Notes: generated by a model not told the origin, from the sequence alone. Positions 34,941-44,424 are shown, counted from the stretch's first letter. The stretch: 64,000 bases of DNA from Taishania sp964580465 (GCA_964580465.1 CAZOKJ010000003.1:66814-130813); one strand, 5' to 3'. Translations and numbers: made by a program.

Positions 34941-36083
34941 TTAATCTTTCAATACACTTCTTGAAATAACGATTTTTTGTACTTCAGAAGTTCCCTCATA
35001 AATTTGAGTGATTTTTGCATCACGCATCAAACGTTCAACGTGGTATTCTTTCACATAACCGTATCCACCGTGAATTTGAACAGCTTCTACAGTTTGTTCC
35101 ATTGCCACTTTAGATGCGTATAATTTTGCCATTGCAGAAGACTTATCAAAGTTGCGACCTTGGTCTTTGTCCAATGCAGCGCGGTAAACTAACAAACGAG
35201 CAGCCTCGATTTCAGTTGCCATGTCAGCAATTTTAAACGCGATAGCTTGGTGTTCACCAATTGGTTTTCCAAACGCTTTTCTTTCTTTTGCGTAAGCAAC
35301 AGATAATTCGTATGCACCAGCTGCGATTCCTAATGCTTGAGAAGCGATACCAATACGACCACCAGAAAGAACTTTCATAGCAAAAGTGAAACCAAATCCA
35401 TCTTCACCGATTCTATTTTCTTTCGGTACTTTTACGTCGTTGAATAACAAAGTGTGTGTATCAGATCCACGAATACCCATTTTGTCTTCTTTTGCACCAA
35501 CAACAAATCCCTCCATTCCTTTTTCTACGATGAAAGCATTGATTCCTTTGTGACCAGCTTCAACGTTTGTTTGAGCAATAACGATGTAGTAAGAAGCACT
35601 TCCACCATTTGTAATCCAGTTTTTTGTACCGTTTAACAAGTAGTAATCTCCCATATCGATTGCTGTTGTTCGTTGAGAAGTTGCATCAGATCCTGCTTCT
35701 GGTTCAGATAAACAGAATGCGCCAATTTTTTCACCTTTAGCAAGTGGAACTAAGAATTTTTGTTTTTGTTCTTCTGTTCCGTATTTTTCTAATCCCCAAC
35801 AAACTAATGAGTTGTTTACAGACATACACACAGAAGTTGATGCGTCAACTTTTGAAATTTCTTCCATTGCCAAAACATAAGAAAGCGTGTCCATACCACT
35901 CCCTCCGTATTTTGGATCGACCATCATTCCCATGAATCCTAGTTCACCTAATTGCTTGATTTCCTCCGCTGGAAAACGTTGCTCATTGTCACGCTCAATT
36001 ACGCCTGGTTTCAATACGTTTTGAGCAAAATCTCTTGCAGCTGCTTTAACTGCTAAATGTTCTTCTGATATTTCAAATTTCAT
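34941..36083 (-). CDS. Acyl-CoA dehydrogenase (short/branched-chain type)
   Basis: FAD-dependent oxidation of acyl-CoA to trans-2-enoyl-CoA. 380 residues, the standard length, with LSEPEAGSDA near 127-136 and NGTKNWITNGG near 151-161 (FAD/substrate signatures), MGIRGSDTHTLLFNDV near 202, RKAFGKPIGEHQAI near 268, and the catalytic Glu in IYEGTSEVQKIVI near 365. The substrate chain length cannot be assigned from sequence alone. It has its own promoter and a terminator shared with the convergent methyltransferase gene. Confidence 0.94.
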   Translation of the reverse strand: MKFEISEEHLAVKAAARDFAQNVLKPGVIERDNEQRFPAEEIKQLGELGFMGMMVDPKYGGSGMDTLSYVLAMEEISKVDASTSVCMSVNNSLVCWGLEKYGTEEQKQKFLVPLAKGEKIGAFCLSEPEAGSDATSQRTTAIDMGDYYLLNGTKNWITNGGSASYYIVIAQTNVEAGHKGINAFIVEKGMEGFVVGAKEDKMGIRGSDTHTLLFNDVKVPKENRIGEDGFGFTFAMKVLSGGRIGIASQALGIAAGAYELSVAYAKERKAFGKPIGEHQAIAFKIADMATEIEAARLLVYRAALDKDQGRNFDKSSAMAKLYASKVAMEQTVEAVQIHGGYGYVKEYHVERLMRDAKITQIYEGTSEVQKIVISRSVLKD

Positions 36084-36114
36084 AACTATATTTACGGTTT
36101 CATTTGAGTACCGA

Positions 36115-36144
36115 CAAATGTAAATAAAAATTTACTTAATACAA
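36115..36144 (-). promoter_or_regulatory. Promoter of the acyl-CoA dehydrogenase gene (TTG-N19-TACATTTG)
   Basis: On the minus strand TTG (36144-36142) precedes TACATTTG (36122-36115) by 19 bases. The ATG is 31 bases downstream. It lies in the 67-base gap shared with the divergent anmK. Confidence 0.7.
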
Positions 36145-36150
36145 AGGAAA

Positions 36151-37227
36151 GTGAATAGAACTTTTAAAATTATTGGACTAATGTCTGGAACCTCGTTAGA
36201 TGGGTTGGATATTTGTTATGCACGCTTTGTTAAAAATGAAGATGGTTGGTTGTTTAATATCTTGAATACTAGATGGGTAGCATATCCTGATTTTTTGTTA
36301 AATAACTTAAAAAAAGCCACTCAATTGTCGGGTTATGAACTTATCTTATTAGACAAAAAATTAGGACAATTTTATGCCCAATCAGTTTTAGATTTTATTG
36401 CTGATTTTGAAATCAATCAATCAGAAATTGATGCAATTGCCTCTCACGGACAAACCATTTTTCACCAGCCAGAAATACAATTTACTTGTCAAATAGGTTG
36501 TGGTGAAACCATTGCTACAATTTCTGAAATACCAACTATTAACGATTTTAGAAAAAAAGATGTCATTAATGGGGGACAAGGTGCTCCTTTGGTACCGATT
36601 GGAGATTTGCATTTATTCTCTTCCCAAGCGGATACTTTCTTAAACATTGGAGGTTTTGCTAATTTGAGCAAAATTACCGCAAAAAATGATCTAAGTGCTT
36701 TTGATATTTGCCCTGTTAACATCGTTTTAAACTTGTTCTCTCAACAATTGGGAATGCCCTATGATAAGGATGGGGACTTTGCTTCTAAAGGAGTTATCAA
36801 TGAATTGTTGTTGGCCGAATTGAATAATTTAAATGTGTATCAAGAAAAAGCCCCTCATTCTTTGGCGTGGGAATGGGTGGAGGGCAATGTGTTGTCACTT
36901 ATTGCTAATTACTCAATTTCTCCAAGCGACGTATTGGCTACTTATACCGAACATGCTGCTTATCAAATTGCTAAACGATTAAATCAATCTAATTCATCGA
37001 AGGTACTTGTCACAGGCGGTGGAGCGAAAAATACCTACTTAATTAGTAGAATAACACGTTATTTTAACGGGGAAATTAGCATTCCTTCTGAAGAAATTAT
37101 TGATTTTAAAGAAGCCTTGATTTTTGGATTTTTAGGGGCTTTGTACCTATCAGAAGAACCTAATTGTTTGCCTTCTGTAACAGGTGCAAAAAAAGCTGTA
37201 ATTGGAGGTGTTTATCACAGGCCATAG
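36151..37227 (+). CDS. anmK: Anhydro-N-acetylmuramic acid kinase
   Basis: Phosphorylates and opens 1,6-anhydro-MurNAc from cell-wall recycling to MurNAc-6-phosphate. 358 residues, GTG start at 36151. Motifs: GLMSGTSLDGLDICYARF near 9-26, ASHGQTIFHQP near 94, NIGGFANLS near 166, DKDGDFASKG near 203 and VTGGGAKNTYL near 290. The lytic transglycosylase at 46.7 kb would produce its type of substrate, but no murQ-like gene is seen here. It diverges from the acyl-CoA dehydrogenase gene. Confidence 0.93.
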   Translation: MNRTFKIIGLMSGTSLDGLDICYARFVKNEDGWLFNILNTRWVAYPDFLLNNLKKATQLSGYELILLDKKLGQFYAQSVLDFIADFEINQSEIDAIASHGQTIFHQPEIQFTCQIGCGETIATISEIPTINDFRKKDVINGGQGAPLVPIGDLHLFSSQADTFLNIGGFANLSKITAKNDLSAFDICPVNIVLNLFSQQLGMPYDKDGDFASKGVINELLLAELNNLNVYQEKAPHSLAWEWVEGNVLSLIANYSISPSDVLATYTEHAAYQIAKRLNQSNSSKVLVTGGGAKNTYLISRITRYFNGEISIPSEEIIDFKEALIFGFLGALYLSEEPNCLPSVTGAKKAVIGGVYHRP

Positions 37228-37244
37228 TTGAACAGATATTATAT

Positions 37245-37277
37245 AAAAAATGCCCTACAAGTTATTGGGCATTTTTA
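37245..37277. terminator. Bidirectional terminator between anmK and glyA
   Basis: AAAAATGCCC and GGGCATTTTT arms with an 11-base loop, flanked by A and T tracts; the two genes converge on it. Confidence 0.88.
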
Positions 37278-37298
37278 TTTTGAATGATTATTTAGCGA

Positions 37299-38573
37299 TT
37301 ACATTTTAAACAATGGTCGATGTCCTATTAATGCTTTCACTTCGTTTTTCACTTCATTGATAACAGCTTCGTTGTCAATGTTCATTAAAACTTTGTCAAT
37401 TAATTCAACAATAGCTGGAATATCTGTTTCAACAATACCTCTTGAAGTAATTGCAGGAGTTCCAACGCGAATACCTGATGTTACAAAAGGTGATTCAGTG
37501 TCAAATGGTACCATGTTTTTGTTGACAGTGATATCAGCTTTAACTAATGCGTTTTCTGCGTCTTTTCCTGTTACTCCTTTTGAACGTAAATCAATCAACA
37601 TTGAATGGTTTTCTGTACCACCTGAAACGATTGTATACCCTCTTTTAACAAATTCTTCTGCCATTGTAGCAGCATTTTTTTGAACTTGTTTCATGTATGT
37701 TTTGTACTCATCAGACAAAGCTTCGCCAAAAGCAACAGCTTTAGCAGCGATAACGTGCTCTAATGGTCCTCCTTGTGTTCCAGGGAAAACGGCAGCGTCT
37801 AATAAAGCTCCCATTGATTTTAAATTACCATTGTTCCATTTTAAACCGAATGGGTTGTCAAAATTGTGACGCATCATGATAACTCCACCTCTTGGTCCTC
37901 TTAATGTTTTATGAGTTGTAGAAGTGATGATGTGGCAATGTTCCAATGGATCGCTTAGTAAACCTGTAGCGATTAAACCAGCAGGGTGAGAAATATCAGC
38001 TAAAATTAAGGCACCTACTTCGTCAGCAATTTCACGAATTCTTTTGTAATCCCAATCGCGACTATAAGCAGAAGCACCACAGATAATTAGTTGAGGTTTT
38101 TCACGACGAGCAATTTCTTCCATTGCATCATAATCCACCAAACCTGTTTCTTTGTTTACTCCGTAGAAAAATGTTTGATATGTTTTTCCTGAGAAGTTTA
38201 CAGGAGAACCGTGTGTTAAGTGTCCTCCATGAGAAAGATCGAAACCTAAGATTTTATCACCAGGTTTTAAACAAGCTAAATAAACAGCTGCATTAGCTTG
38301 AGACCCAGAGTGAGGTTGAACGTTTGCCCAAGTAGCGCCAAATAATTTACATAATCGATCGATTGCTAATTGCTCTACTTTATCAACTACTTCACAACCA
38401 CCATAGTATCGTTTTCCAGGAAAACCTTCAGCATATTTATTTGTTAATACGCTACCCATAGCTTCCATTACTTGTTCACTTACGAAGTTTTCGGAAGCAA
38501 TCAATTCGATACCATTTGTTTGACGTGCTCTTTCTTCTTCAATTAAATTGAAGATTTCTGTGTCTCTAGCCAT
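37299..38573 (-). CDS. glyA: Serine hydroxymethyltransferase
   Basis: PLP enzyme converting serine and tetrahydrofolate to glycine and methylene-tetrahydrofolate. 424 residues. Motifs: GIELIASENFVS near 21-32, KYAEGFPGKRYYGG near 46-59, HGGHLTHGSPVNFSG near 119, and the PLP lysine in TSTTHKTLRGPRGG near 221-234. It follows the epimerase gene after 4 bases and is co-transcribed with it. Confidence 0.97.
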   Translation of the reverse strand: MARDTEIFNLIEEERARQTNGIELIASENFVSEQVMEAMGSVLTNKYAEGFPGKRYYGGCEVVDKVEQLAIDRLCKLFGATWANVQPHSGSQANAAVYLACLKPGDKILGFDLSHGGHLTHGSPVNFSGKTYQTFFYGVNKETGLVDYDAMEEIARREKPQLIICGASAYSRDWDYKRIREIADEVGALILADISHPAGLIATGLLSDPLEHCHIITSTTHKTLRGPRGGVIMMRHNFDNPFGLKWNNGNLKSMGALLDAAVFPGTQGGPLEHVIAAKAVAFGEALSDEYKTYMKQVQKNAATMAEEFVKRGYTIVSGGTENHSMLIDLRSKGVTGKDAENALVKADITVNKNMVPFDTESPFVTSGIRVGTPAITSRGIVETDIPAIVELIDKVLMNIDNEAVINEVKNEVKALIGHRPLFKM

Positions 38574-38577
38574 TTTT

Positions 38578-39501
38578 TTAATTTTTATATGTTATTTCGT
38601 ATATCTTAGTTAGCCCTTCTCTTAGTGTAGTTTGAGGTTTATAATTTATCAAAGATAATAATTTATCAGAACTTCCAACTCGTCTTTCCACTTCATAATC
38701 ATAACGTTTTTTTGGAGCGTCGATGAAACTAATTTTAGAGTTAGAGTTGGTTACTTCTTTAATTTCTTTCGCTAAATCATCAATGCACCATTCATTTTCA
38801 TTGGCGATATTCACAATGTGAAAACCTTTTACATTTAGTAACCGCACGCAAGCTTCAACAGTATCATCGATGTATGTGAAATCGCGTGTTTGTTTTCCTG
38901 TTCCAAAAACGGTGATGTCTTCGTTGTGAATAGCTTGTTCAAAGAAGCGAGGAACAACCATTCTATTATCTTGGTTGTGTCCATAGACATTAAAGAATCG
39001 AACGGCGATAGCATCAATTCCTTTTTCTTCGTGATGTGAAGCTAAATAAATTTCGTTAAAACGTTTCGCCATTGCGTAAGAAGTGCGTGGATCAACCAAT
39101 ACTTCTTCTGTTAATGCGTTTCCAATAGCAGAATGGCCATAAATACCGCTTGTTGAAGCGTACATTATTTTTTTAACGTTGTTAATTTGAGCTGCTAATA
39201 CGACGTTTCGCGTTCCAATTACTTCTACATCCATTGTTTCTACAGGATTGTCAGCTACTATGTCAACACCTAAGACAGCAGCAAAATGGATGATAGCATC
39301 GCATGATTTACTAGCTTCTAATACAGTGTTATAGTCTCTTACATCACCTTTTACAAAGGTTATTTTTTCAAAAGTAGCGGAATCGATTTTATTGCCTCTC
39401 AACAAGTTGTCCAAAACAACCACAGCGTTTCCGTCTTGCACCAATCTCTTCGTTAAGTTACTTCCAATAAATCCTGCTCCTCCAGTTATAAGTATGCGCA
39501 T
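38578..39501 (-). CDS. NAD-dependent sugar epimerase/dehydratase
   Basis: Extended short-chain dehydrogenase, 307 residues. NAD-binding GGAGFIGSNL at 7-16, substrate/cofactor segments HFAAVLG near 73 and STSGIYG near 115, and the catalytic Tyr-x3-Lys in SYAMAKRFNEIY near 141-152. It is closest to UDP-glucose 4-epimerase/GDP-mannose-type sugar nucleotide enzymes; the exact substrate is not readable. It probably supplies activated sugars for surface glycans. First gene of a two-gene operon with glyA. Confidence 0.87.
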   Translation of the reverse strand: MRILITGGAGFIGSNLTKRLVQDGNAVVVLDNLLRGNKIDSATFEKITFVKGDVRDYNTVLEASKSCDAIIHFAAVLGVDIVADNPVETMDVEVIGTRNVVLAAQINNVKKIMYASTSGIYGHSAIGNALTEEVLVDPRTSYAMAKRFNEIYLASHHEEKGIDAIAVRFFNVYGHNQDNRMVVPRFFEQAIHNEDITVFGTGKQTRDFTYIDDTVEACVRLLNVKGFHIVNIANENEWCIDDLAKEIKEVTNSNSKISFIDAPKKRYDYEVERRVGSSDKLLSLINYKPQTTLREGLTKIYEITYKN

Positions 39502-39520
39502 GGTTATTTTATATTTGTTA

Positions 39521-39528
39521 CAAAGATA
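39521..39528 (-). promoter_or_regulatory. -7 promoter element of the epimerase-glyA operon
   Basis: TATCTTTG on the minus strand, an exact TAnnTTTG match, 19 bases before the ATG; no matching TTG upstream. Confidence 0.55.
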
Positions 39529-39560
39529 GTCATATCGTAGGATTAGAAGCTAAAAAAGAT

Positions 39561-39593
39561 AAAAAAAGCGAGGATTTTATTTCCTCGCTTCGT
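39561..39593 (-). terminator. Terminator after the 243-aa T9SS protein gene
   Basis: AAGCGAGGA/TCCTCGCTT stem with a T-rich 7-base loop; on the minus strand seven T follow. It lies immediately after the stop at 39600 and upstream of the epimerase promoter. Confidence 0.9.
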
Positions 39594-39599
39594 CTTTTG

Positions 39600-40331
39600 T
39601 TATTTTTTAACAAATTTATGAATACTTTTTGTTTGATCTTTTATTAAATGAATGAAGTAAATACCTTCTTTTAATTCTGAAATACTTACCTTTTGATTGT
39701 CTGAATTAATAGCTGCATTATTAATTAATTGACCGTTGATACCATAAATAGCATAAGAGTCAAACAAATGTGCATTTACAATGTTAATTTCTTCTTTTGC
39801 AGGGTTTGGATACACATAAGCTTCATCTGGAGCAATAATTTTTGTTTCCATATTTACTGGAGCTTCTTCAATAATTAACTTGTAACCGATAAAATCACGA
39901 GGAATTGGTAGGGGTACAAACGCAACAACAACAGTAGCTGAAATTTTAATAGTAATGTCGTAAATTCCAATTTGACTTGCCGTTGCTGTACCTGTTAAGT
40001 TAGCACAGCCAGCTTGGCCACCTGGATATTCACAGTTTGTTTTAGAACAAGTGTAAGAGAAACCAGCTGGTAAACCTGTCACACCTGTCACTTTGTATTT
40101 TTGTAATTGCGCACCAGAATAAGTTGGATCGATATCACCAGCATCACTCGGAGCTTTGAAGTTTAATTCTTGTACGTAAGGAACATCAACATACGCATGA
40201 GCGAAGTTGATTGTAGTGTCTGGCCATGCCCCAAAAGTTGAATCTTGGAAGTTGGATGGACATGTCATTTGTTGTGCTGATGCACTACCTAAAATCAATG
40301 ACAATAAAGCAGTAAGTAATTGTTTTTTCAT
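39600..40331 (-). CDS. Secreted protein with type IX secretion C-terminal sorting domain
   Basis: 243 residues: signal peptide 1-19 (ending ASAQ); a cysteine-containing beta-rich region about 20-150 (CPSNFQD, CSKTNCEY, GQAGCANLTG); and a type IX sorting domain over the last 75 residues or so (YVYPNPAKEEINIV, SISELKEGIYFIHL, terminal KKFVKK-like basic end). Related short proteins occur in Bacteroidota as cargo of unknown function. It is transported by the Sec and type IX routes to the surface or medium. Single-gene transcript with a terminator and a TAnnTTCG-type upstream element. Confidence 0.85.
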   Translation of the reverse strand: MKKQLLTALLSLILGSASAQQMTCPSNFQDSTFGAWPDTTINFAHAYVDVPYVQELNFKAPSDAGDIDPTYSGAQLQKYKVTGVTGLPAGFSYTCSKTNCEYPGGQAGCANLTGTATASQIGIYDITIKISATVVVAFVPLPIPRDFIGYKLIIEEAPVNMETKIIAPDEAYVYPNPAKEEINIVNAHLFDSYAIYGINGQLINNAAINSDNQKVSISELKEGIYFIHLIKDQTKSIHKFVKK

Positions 40332-40354
40332 AATTTATCTTTTAGTTTATAAAC

Positions 40355-40362
40355 CGAAGTTA
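40355..40362 (-). promoter_or_regulatory. Possible -7 element (TAACTTCG) of the T9SS protein gene
   Basis: One mismatch from TAnnTTTG on the minus strand, 23 bases before the ATG. Confidence 0.35.
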
Positions 40363-40392
40363 ATTAAAAAAATCTATATGATTACTATGTGC

Positions 40393-40890
40393 TTATTTTT
40401 TTTTGAAAAATAAGTAATAAAATTGTGTTAAAAACAATACGAATGTTGCTGAAAACGTTGTTAAACCAATTATTTTTATATCAATAAAATTTGTTGAAAC
40501 CAATTGAATAATAAAGACAAAAGCTGTGAAAATGATGGATGCTAATGTAAGTTTTTTTAATTTGTTAGCAGGAAAATAGCGTAGTATTTCAATTAAAGAC
40601 ATGGTAATAGAAAGTAAGAAAACTAAAAGCAATACTTTCCACCACTGTGTGTAATTTGCTGCACTTGAAAACGTAAACAAACCAATAGAAACTAAAACAA
40701 AAACTAAACCAGAGCTGATGATTCTGTTTTTAGCAATTCGAATGTTAATTCCTCCAAATAAAAGCATTAAACTAACAACAAGCAATTTAAGTAATAAAGA
40801 AAAAGAATAATCAGATTTTAGGAGTAGCAAAAGACTAATTGCTACTCCTAAACTTCCAATTGTTAAAATACTGTTGCTTACTATTCGCAT
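40393..40890 (-). CDS. Small integral membrane protein of unknown function
   Basis: 165 residues made almost entirely of hydrophobic segments (about five helices: near 5-24, 31-49, 59-76, 84-103, 114-160), ending in Lys-Lys-Lys. I do not recognise a family. Its ATG overlaps the ureohydrolase stop by one base (TAATG), so it is translated together with that gene. Confidence 0.75.
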   Translation of the reverse strand: MRIVSNSILTIGSLGVAISLLLLLKSDYSFSLLLKLLVVSLMLLFGGINIRIAKNRIISSGLVFVLVSIGLFTFSSAANYTQWWKVLLLVFLLSITMSLIEILRYFPANKLKKLTLASIIFTAFVFIIQLVSTNFIDIKIIGLTTFSATFVLFLTQFYYLFFKKK

Positions 40891-41936
40891 TATGAAAGGT
40901 GTAATTGTCTGTTTTTCTCAGTAGCACAAACCAATGACCATAAGGCACGTGCGCCTACGTTAGCATCCCAATCAGAGTCTTCACTTACGCCTACTTCGTT
41001 TAAGTCAAATCCAACGATTTTTTTACCAGATTGAGCTATTTCAAATAATAAATATGAAATTTGCTCTAATTTGAATCCTCCAGCAACAGGCGTTCCAGTA
41101 TTTGGACACAATTCAGGCATTAATCCATCAATATCAAAAGAAATATATACATTGTTTGGTAAAGAATGAATGATTTCTTTTACTTGTTCAGCCCATGTTT
41201 TTCCATAAAAACTTTCCTCTTTTAAATTCCAATCGAAGAAAGTTTGTACCCTTCCATTACTGTTTTTGATAAGTTCAATTTCCGATTCAGCAATATCACG
41301 GATACCTACTTGTACTAATTTTTGCATGTTTGAGCAATTTTTTAGCACATTAAACATGATGCTAGCGTGTGATTGTTCAAAACCTTCATAAGCATCTCTT
41401 AAATCAGCGTGAGCATCAATTTGCAAAACACCAAATGGTTGTCCTTGTTCGTTCAATGCTTCAATTAAGCCGAGTGGGGTAGAGTGTTCTCCTCCTAAGA
41501 CAGCAACAATTTTACCTTGATTCAATAATTCTTTTGCGCGAGATTTTAAATTTTCCTTCAAAGCAATTGAAGTTTCGTTAATCTCACGTAAAAAGTTTTG
41601 ATAAAATGCATGTCCTTCAACTTGACCTCCATCCTCTAAAAAAGAGATATAGTTAATTGCTTCATCGCACAATTTATCATTAATTGCTTGCCATTCTTCT
41701 GAAATTTCAGTCATAAAAACTTTGGTTTCATAAGCTTTTTCTAGCTTAGGATGGTAGTAATCTAATTGTGTAGAGGCGTCCAATACGGCTTGTGGACCTT
41801 TACTTGTACCTTTTCCATAAGAAGCCGTTGCGTCCCAAGGAATTGGAATAATCACAATGTCAGCTTCATTTTCTTGAACGGGAAGACCAAAGATATTCCC
41901 ATTTTTAATTCCTACACCATTTGGATCAAATGTCAT
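40890..41936 (-). CDS. Ureohydrolase (agmatinase/arginase/formimidoylglutamase family)
   Basis: Manganese enzyme hydrolysing a guanidino-type substrate. 348 residues with the metal-ligand motifs GGEHS near 150, QIDAHADLRDAYEG near 173-186 and SFDIDGLMPELCPNTGTP near 270-287. The substrate is not determined: agmatine, arginine or formimidoylglutamate are all possible, and no hut or arginine genes are nearby. It lies between the DPP4-type peptidase gene (28 bases upstream) and the small membrane protein (1-base overlap). Confidence 0.87.
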   Translation of the reverse strand: MTFDPNGVGIKNGNIFGLPVQENEADIVIIPIPWDATASYGKGTSKGPQAVLDASTQLDYYHPKLEKAYETKVFMTEISEEWQAINDKLCDEAINYISFLEDGGQVEGHAFYQNFLREINETSIALKENLKSRAKELLNQGKIVAVLGGEHSTPLGLIEALNEQGQPFGVLQIDAHADLRDAYEGFEQSHASIMFNVLKNCSNMQKLVQVGIRDIAESEIELIKNSNGRVQTFFDWNLKEESFYGKTWAEQVKEIIHSLPNNVYISFDIDGLMPELCPNTGTPVAGGFKLEQISYLLFEIAQSGKKIVGFDLNEVGVSEDSDWDANVGARALWSLVCATEKNRQLHLS

Positions 41937-41964
41937 ATTGTTTGATATTAAAGTTTTGTAATTA

Positions 41965-44115
41965 TTAAAGTTTTGTAGAAATATAGTTCAGCATCATTGT
42001 GTATAAATGAACGCGAGTATTTCCTCCATAAATTCCGTGGTTTCTATTTGGATAAATAAATAAATCGAATTGTTTGTTTGATTTCACCAAAGCATTAACC
42101 ATTTCTAGTGCATTTTGATAATGTACATTGTCATCACCTGAACCATGAATTAAGAAGTAATTCCCCTGCAATTGATTAGTGAAGTTAATAGGTGAATTAT
42201 CATCATAGCCACTCATGTTTTCTTTAGGTGTACGCATAAAACGTTCGGTATAAATGTTATCGTAGTATTTCCAATTGGTAACAGGCGCTACAGCAATTCC
42301 CATTTTAAACAAACCGTTTCCTTTTGTCATTGCTAAGGAAGTCATAAAACCACCATAGCTCCACCCTTGAATTCCAATTCTGTCTTTGTCAACATAACTA
42401 TATGTTTGCAACAATTTCGCTACATCAATGAAGTCTTCTGTTTCACATTTACCCAATTGCAAATAGGTTTTGTCTTTAAAATCTTTTCCTCTAAATTGTG
42501 TTCCTCTCGGATCAACAGATACAACGATGTACCCTTTTTGAGCAAGAAGTTGATGCCAAGCCAAATTGGAATCCCAGCCATCAATAACAGTATTAGAACC
42601 AGGGCCACCATAAATGTAAATATAAACAGGGTATTTTTTAGAAGCATCAAAATTAGCTGGTTTTATCATCCATCCATTCAAAGAACGACCTTTTAGGTCA
42701 AATTGAACAAACTCTTTAGGTGAAAATTGATAAGTTTTTATTCTTTCTTTCAATGTCTCATTACCTTCTAATGTTTTTAATTCTTTACCGTTATTGTCAC
42801 AAAACGTATAAGTTGGTGGTGTGTTGGCATTACTGTATTTTTTGATGAAATAAGTCATTCCAGTCACAAATTCTGCATTGTTTTGTCCAGTTTCAGAACT
42901 AATTGCAACATCCTTTTTAGTAATTAAATCTATTTTGTAGATACCTTTATGAATAGCTCCTTTTTTTGCAGCTGTATAATAAACAAACTTGTTTTTTGCA
43001 TCGATACCTGAAAAGTCAATGACGTCCCAGTTTCCTTTTGTAATCTGGTATTCAGAACCATCAAATCCAATTTGATAAATATGCTTAAAACCATCTTTTT
43101 CACTAGTGCGTAGAATTGATTTACCATCATTTAAAAAGATGAGGTTGTCATCAATATCAATATATGTTTTAGATGTTTCGGTAAAAAATACAGAAGCCTT
43201 CCACGCATCATTTTTTTGTTCAACTTTATAATAATTAACCTCGTTTTGATGACGATTTAAGGTTTGAAGTACTAACGTATTATTAACAGTTGACCAAGAG
43301 ATTCTAGGAATGTATTCATAATTATTGAGTTGAATAGCTGTTGTTTTTTTTGTGTCCACAGAATAAATGTGAGCACTAACTTTAGAATTGTCTTCACCTG
43401 CTTTTGGGTATTTAAATGTATACAGTTCAGGATAAAGTTCTCCAACGTTGTATTCCATTGTAAATTCCCTTACTTGAGATTCATCAAATCGCAAAAAACC
43501 GATGTGTTTACCATCAGGTGACCAGCCGAATGCTTGTGTAATGGCAAATTCTTCTTCATACACCCAATCTGTTGTTCCGTTGATGATTTCATTTATTTTA
43601 CCATCAAAAGTAATTTGTGTGGTGATACTTGTTGCTAAATCTTTGTAAAAGAGGTTGTTTTCTAAAATATATGCAACTTTCGTTCCATCAGGAGAGAATG
43701 TTGCTAAAGATTGCAATTTTTCTGAAGGACTTAATTTTTCAAGAGATTTTCCTTTAATGTCATAGATGTAATAATTAGCAACAGTGCTATGGCGGTAAAT
43801 GCTTTTTTGTTCAAAAGCCATGAGTACTTTTGTTTCTGTACTATTAATAGTATAGTCATCCATTTCCATTGGAATAGAAGAAATATCCATGATTACTCTG
43901 GTTTTATTTTTCTTCTTATCATCGTAAGGAATTGCCTTTAGTTTATTGTCTTCTATTTTTAGGTAATTTAAACCATCTGGAGTACTATAAGAGCCATAAA
44001 AAGCGCGAGGAGCAAATAGAGCGCTGCCATGAACATCTTTAACAGTAAGTTCTTTTTGACTAAATGAATTGGTTGTAGCTATCAAGCTCAAAAGAAAAGC
44101 AATAATTTTTTTCAT
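41965..44115 (-). CDS. Dipeptidyl-peptidase IV-type S9 serine peptidase
   Basis: Secreted exopeptidase that removes X-Pro or X-Ala dipeptides. 716 residues: signal peptide about 1-19; eight-bladed propeller about 50-460 containing the substrate-binding Glu pair in DWVYEEEF near 184; alpha/beta-hydrolase domain from about 480 with YIYIYGGPGS near 504, nucleophile Ser in GWSYGGFMTS near 580, Asp in HGSGDDNVHY near 660 and His in NRNHGIYGG near 692. It is typical of peptide-using Bacteroidota and heads a three-gene run with the ureohydrolase and membrane protein. Confidence 0.93.
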   Translation of the reverse strand: MKKIIAFLLSLIATTNSFSQKELTVKDVHGSALFAPRAFYGSYSTPDGLNYLKIEDNKLKAIPYDDKKKNKTRVIMDISSIPMEMDDYTINSTETKVLMAFEQKSIYRHSTVANYYIYDIKGKSLEKLSPSEKLQSLATFSPDGTKVAYILENNLFYKDLATSITTQITFDGKINEIINGTTDWVYEEEFAITQAFGWSPDGKHIGFLRFDESQVREFTMEYNVGELYPELYTFKYPKAGEDNSKVSAHIYSVDTKKTTAIQLNNYEYIPRISWSTVNNTLVLQTLNRHQNEVNYYKVEQKNDAWKASVFFTETSKTYIDIDDNLIFLNDGKSILRTSEKDGFKHIYQIGFDGSEYQITKGNWDVIDFSGIDAKNKFVYYTAAKKGAIHKGIYKIDLITKKDVAISSETGQNNAEFVTGMTYFIKKYSNANTPPTYTFCDNNGKELKTLEGNETLKERIKTYQFSPKEFVQFDLKGRSLNGWMIKPANFDASKKYPVYIYIYGGPGSNTVIDGWDSNLAWHQLLAQKGYIVVSVDPRGTQFRGKDFKDKTYLQLGKCETEDFIDVAKLLQTYSYVDKDRIGIQGWSYGGFMTSLAMTKGNGLFKMGIAVAPVTNWKYYDNIYTERFMRTPKENMSGYDDNSPINFTNQLQGNYFLIHGSGDDNVHYQNALEMVNALVKSNKQFDLFIYPNRNHGIYGGNTRVHLYTMMLNYISTKL

Positions 44116-44424
44116 ATCTCTAAATAATCAGAGGATAAAATTACAATATATTATGTAAAAATAAGTGAAAAAAACGATAAAGATTGTCCATTGTTTTTCG
44201 ATATCTAACAAAATGAGTGTAAAATGATAAAAAATCAAGCTTATTAATTCAATTGAAAGCTATATTTTTTAATTTTAATCTATTGATAATCAGGTGTGTT
44301 TTTTAATTTAAGTAAATAAATACTTTTTTTATTAATAATTTTTTTCAAAAAGCGCATTGTTATTAGAAAAAATCTAAGTAATTTAGGCCTGAAAAATTTA
44401 CGAACACTTATATTTCAAATTAGG
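44116..44424. other. 309-base AT-rich divergent intergenic region
   Basis: Lies between the DPP4-type peptidase gene (minus) and gltA (plus), the longest gene-free stretch apart from the tRNA cluster. I see no ORF, tRNA or strong hairpin. It holds poly-T/A tracts and promoter-like sites for both directions: TTG-N19-TAATTTAG towards gltA and a TAATTTTA-type site towards the peptidase gene, each one mismatch from consensus. Confidence 0.5.
44357..44386 (+). promoter_or_regulatory. Candidate gltA promoter (TTG-N19-TAATTTAG)
   Basis: TTG at 44357-44359 and TAATTTAG at 44379-44386, 19 bases apart; one mismatch in the -7 element. The ATG follows 38 bases downstream. Confidence 0.4.
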
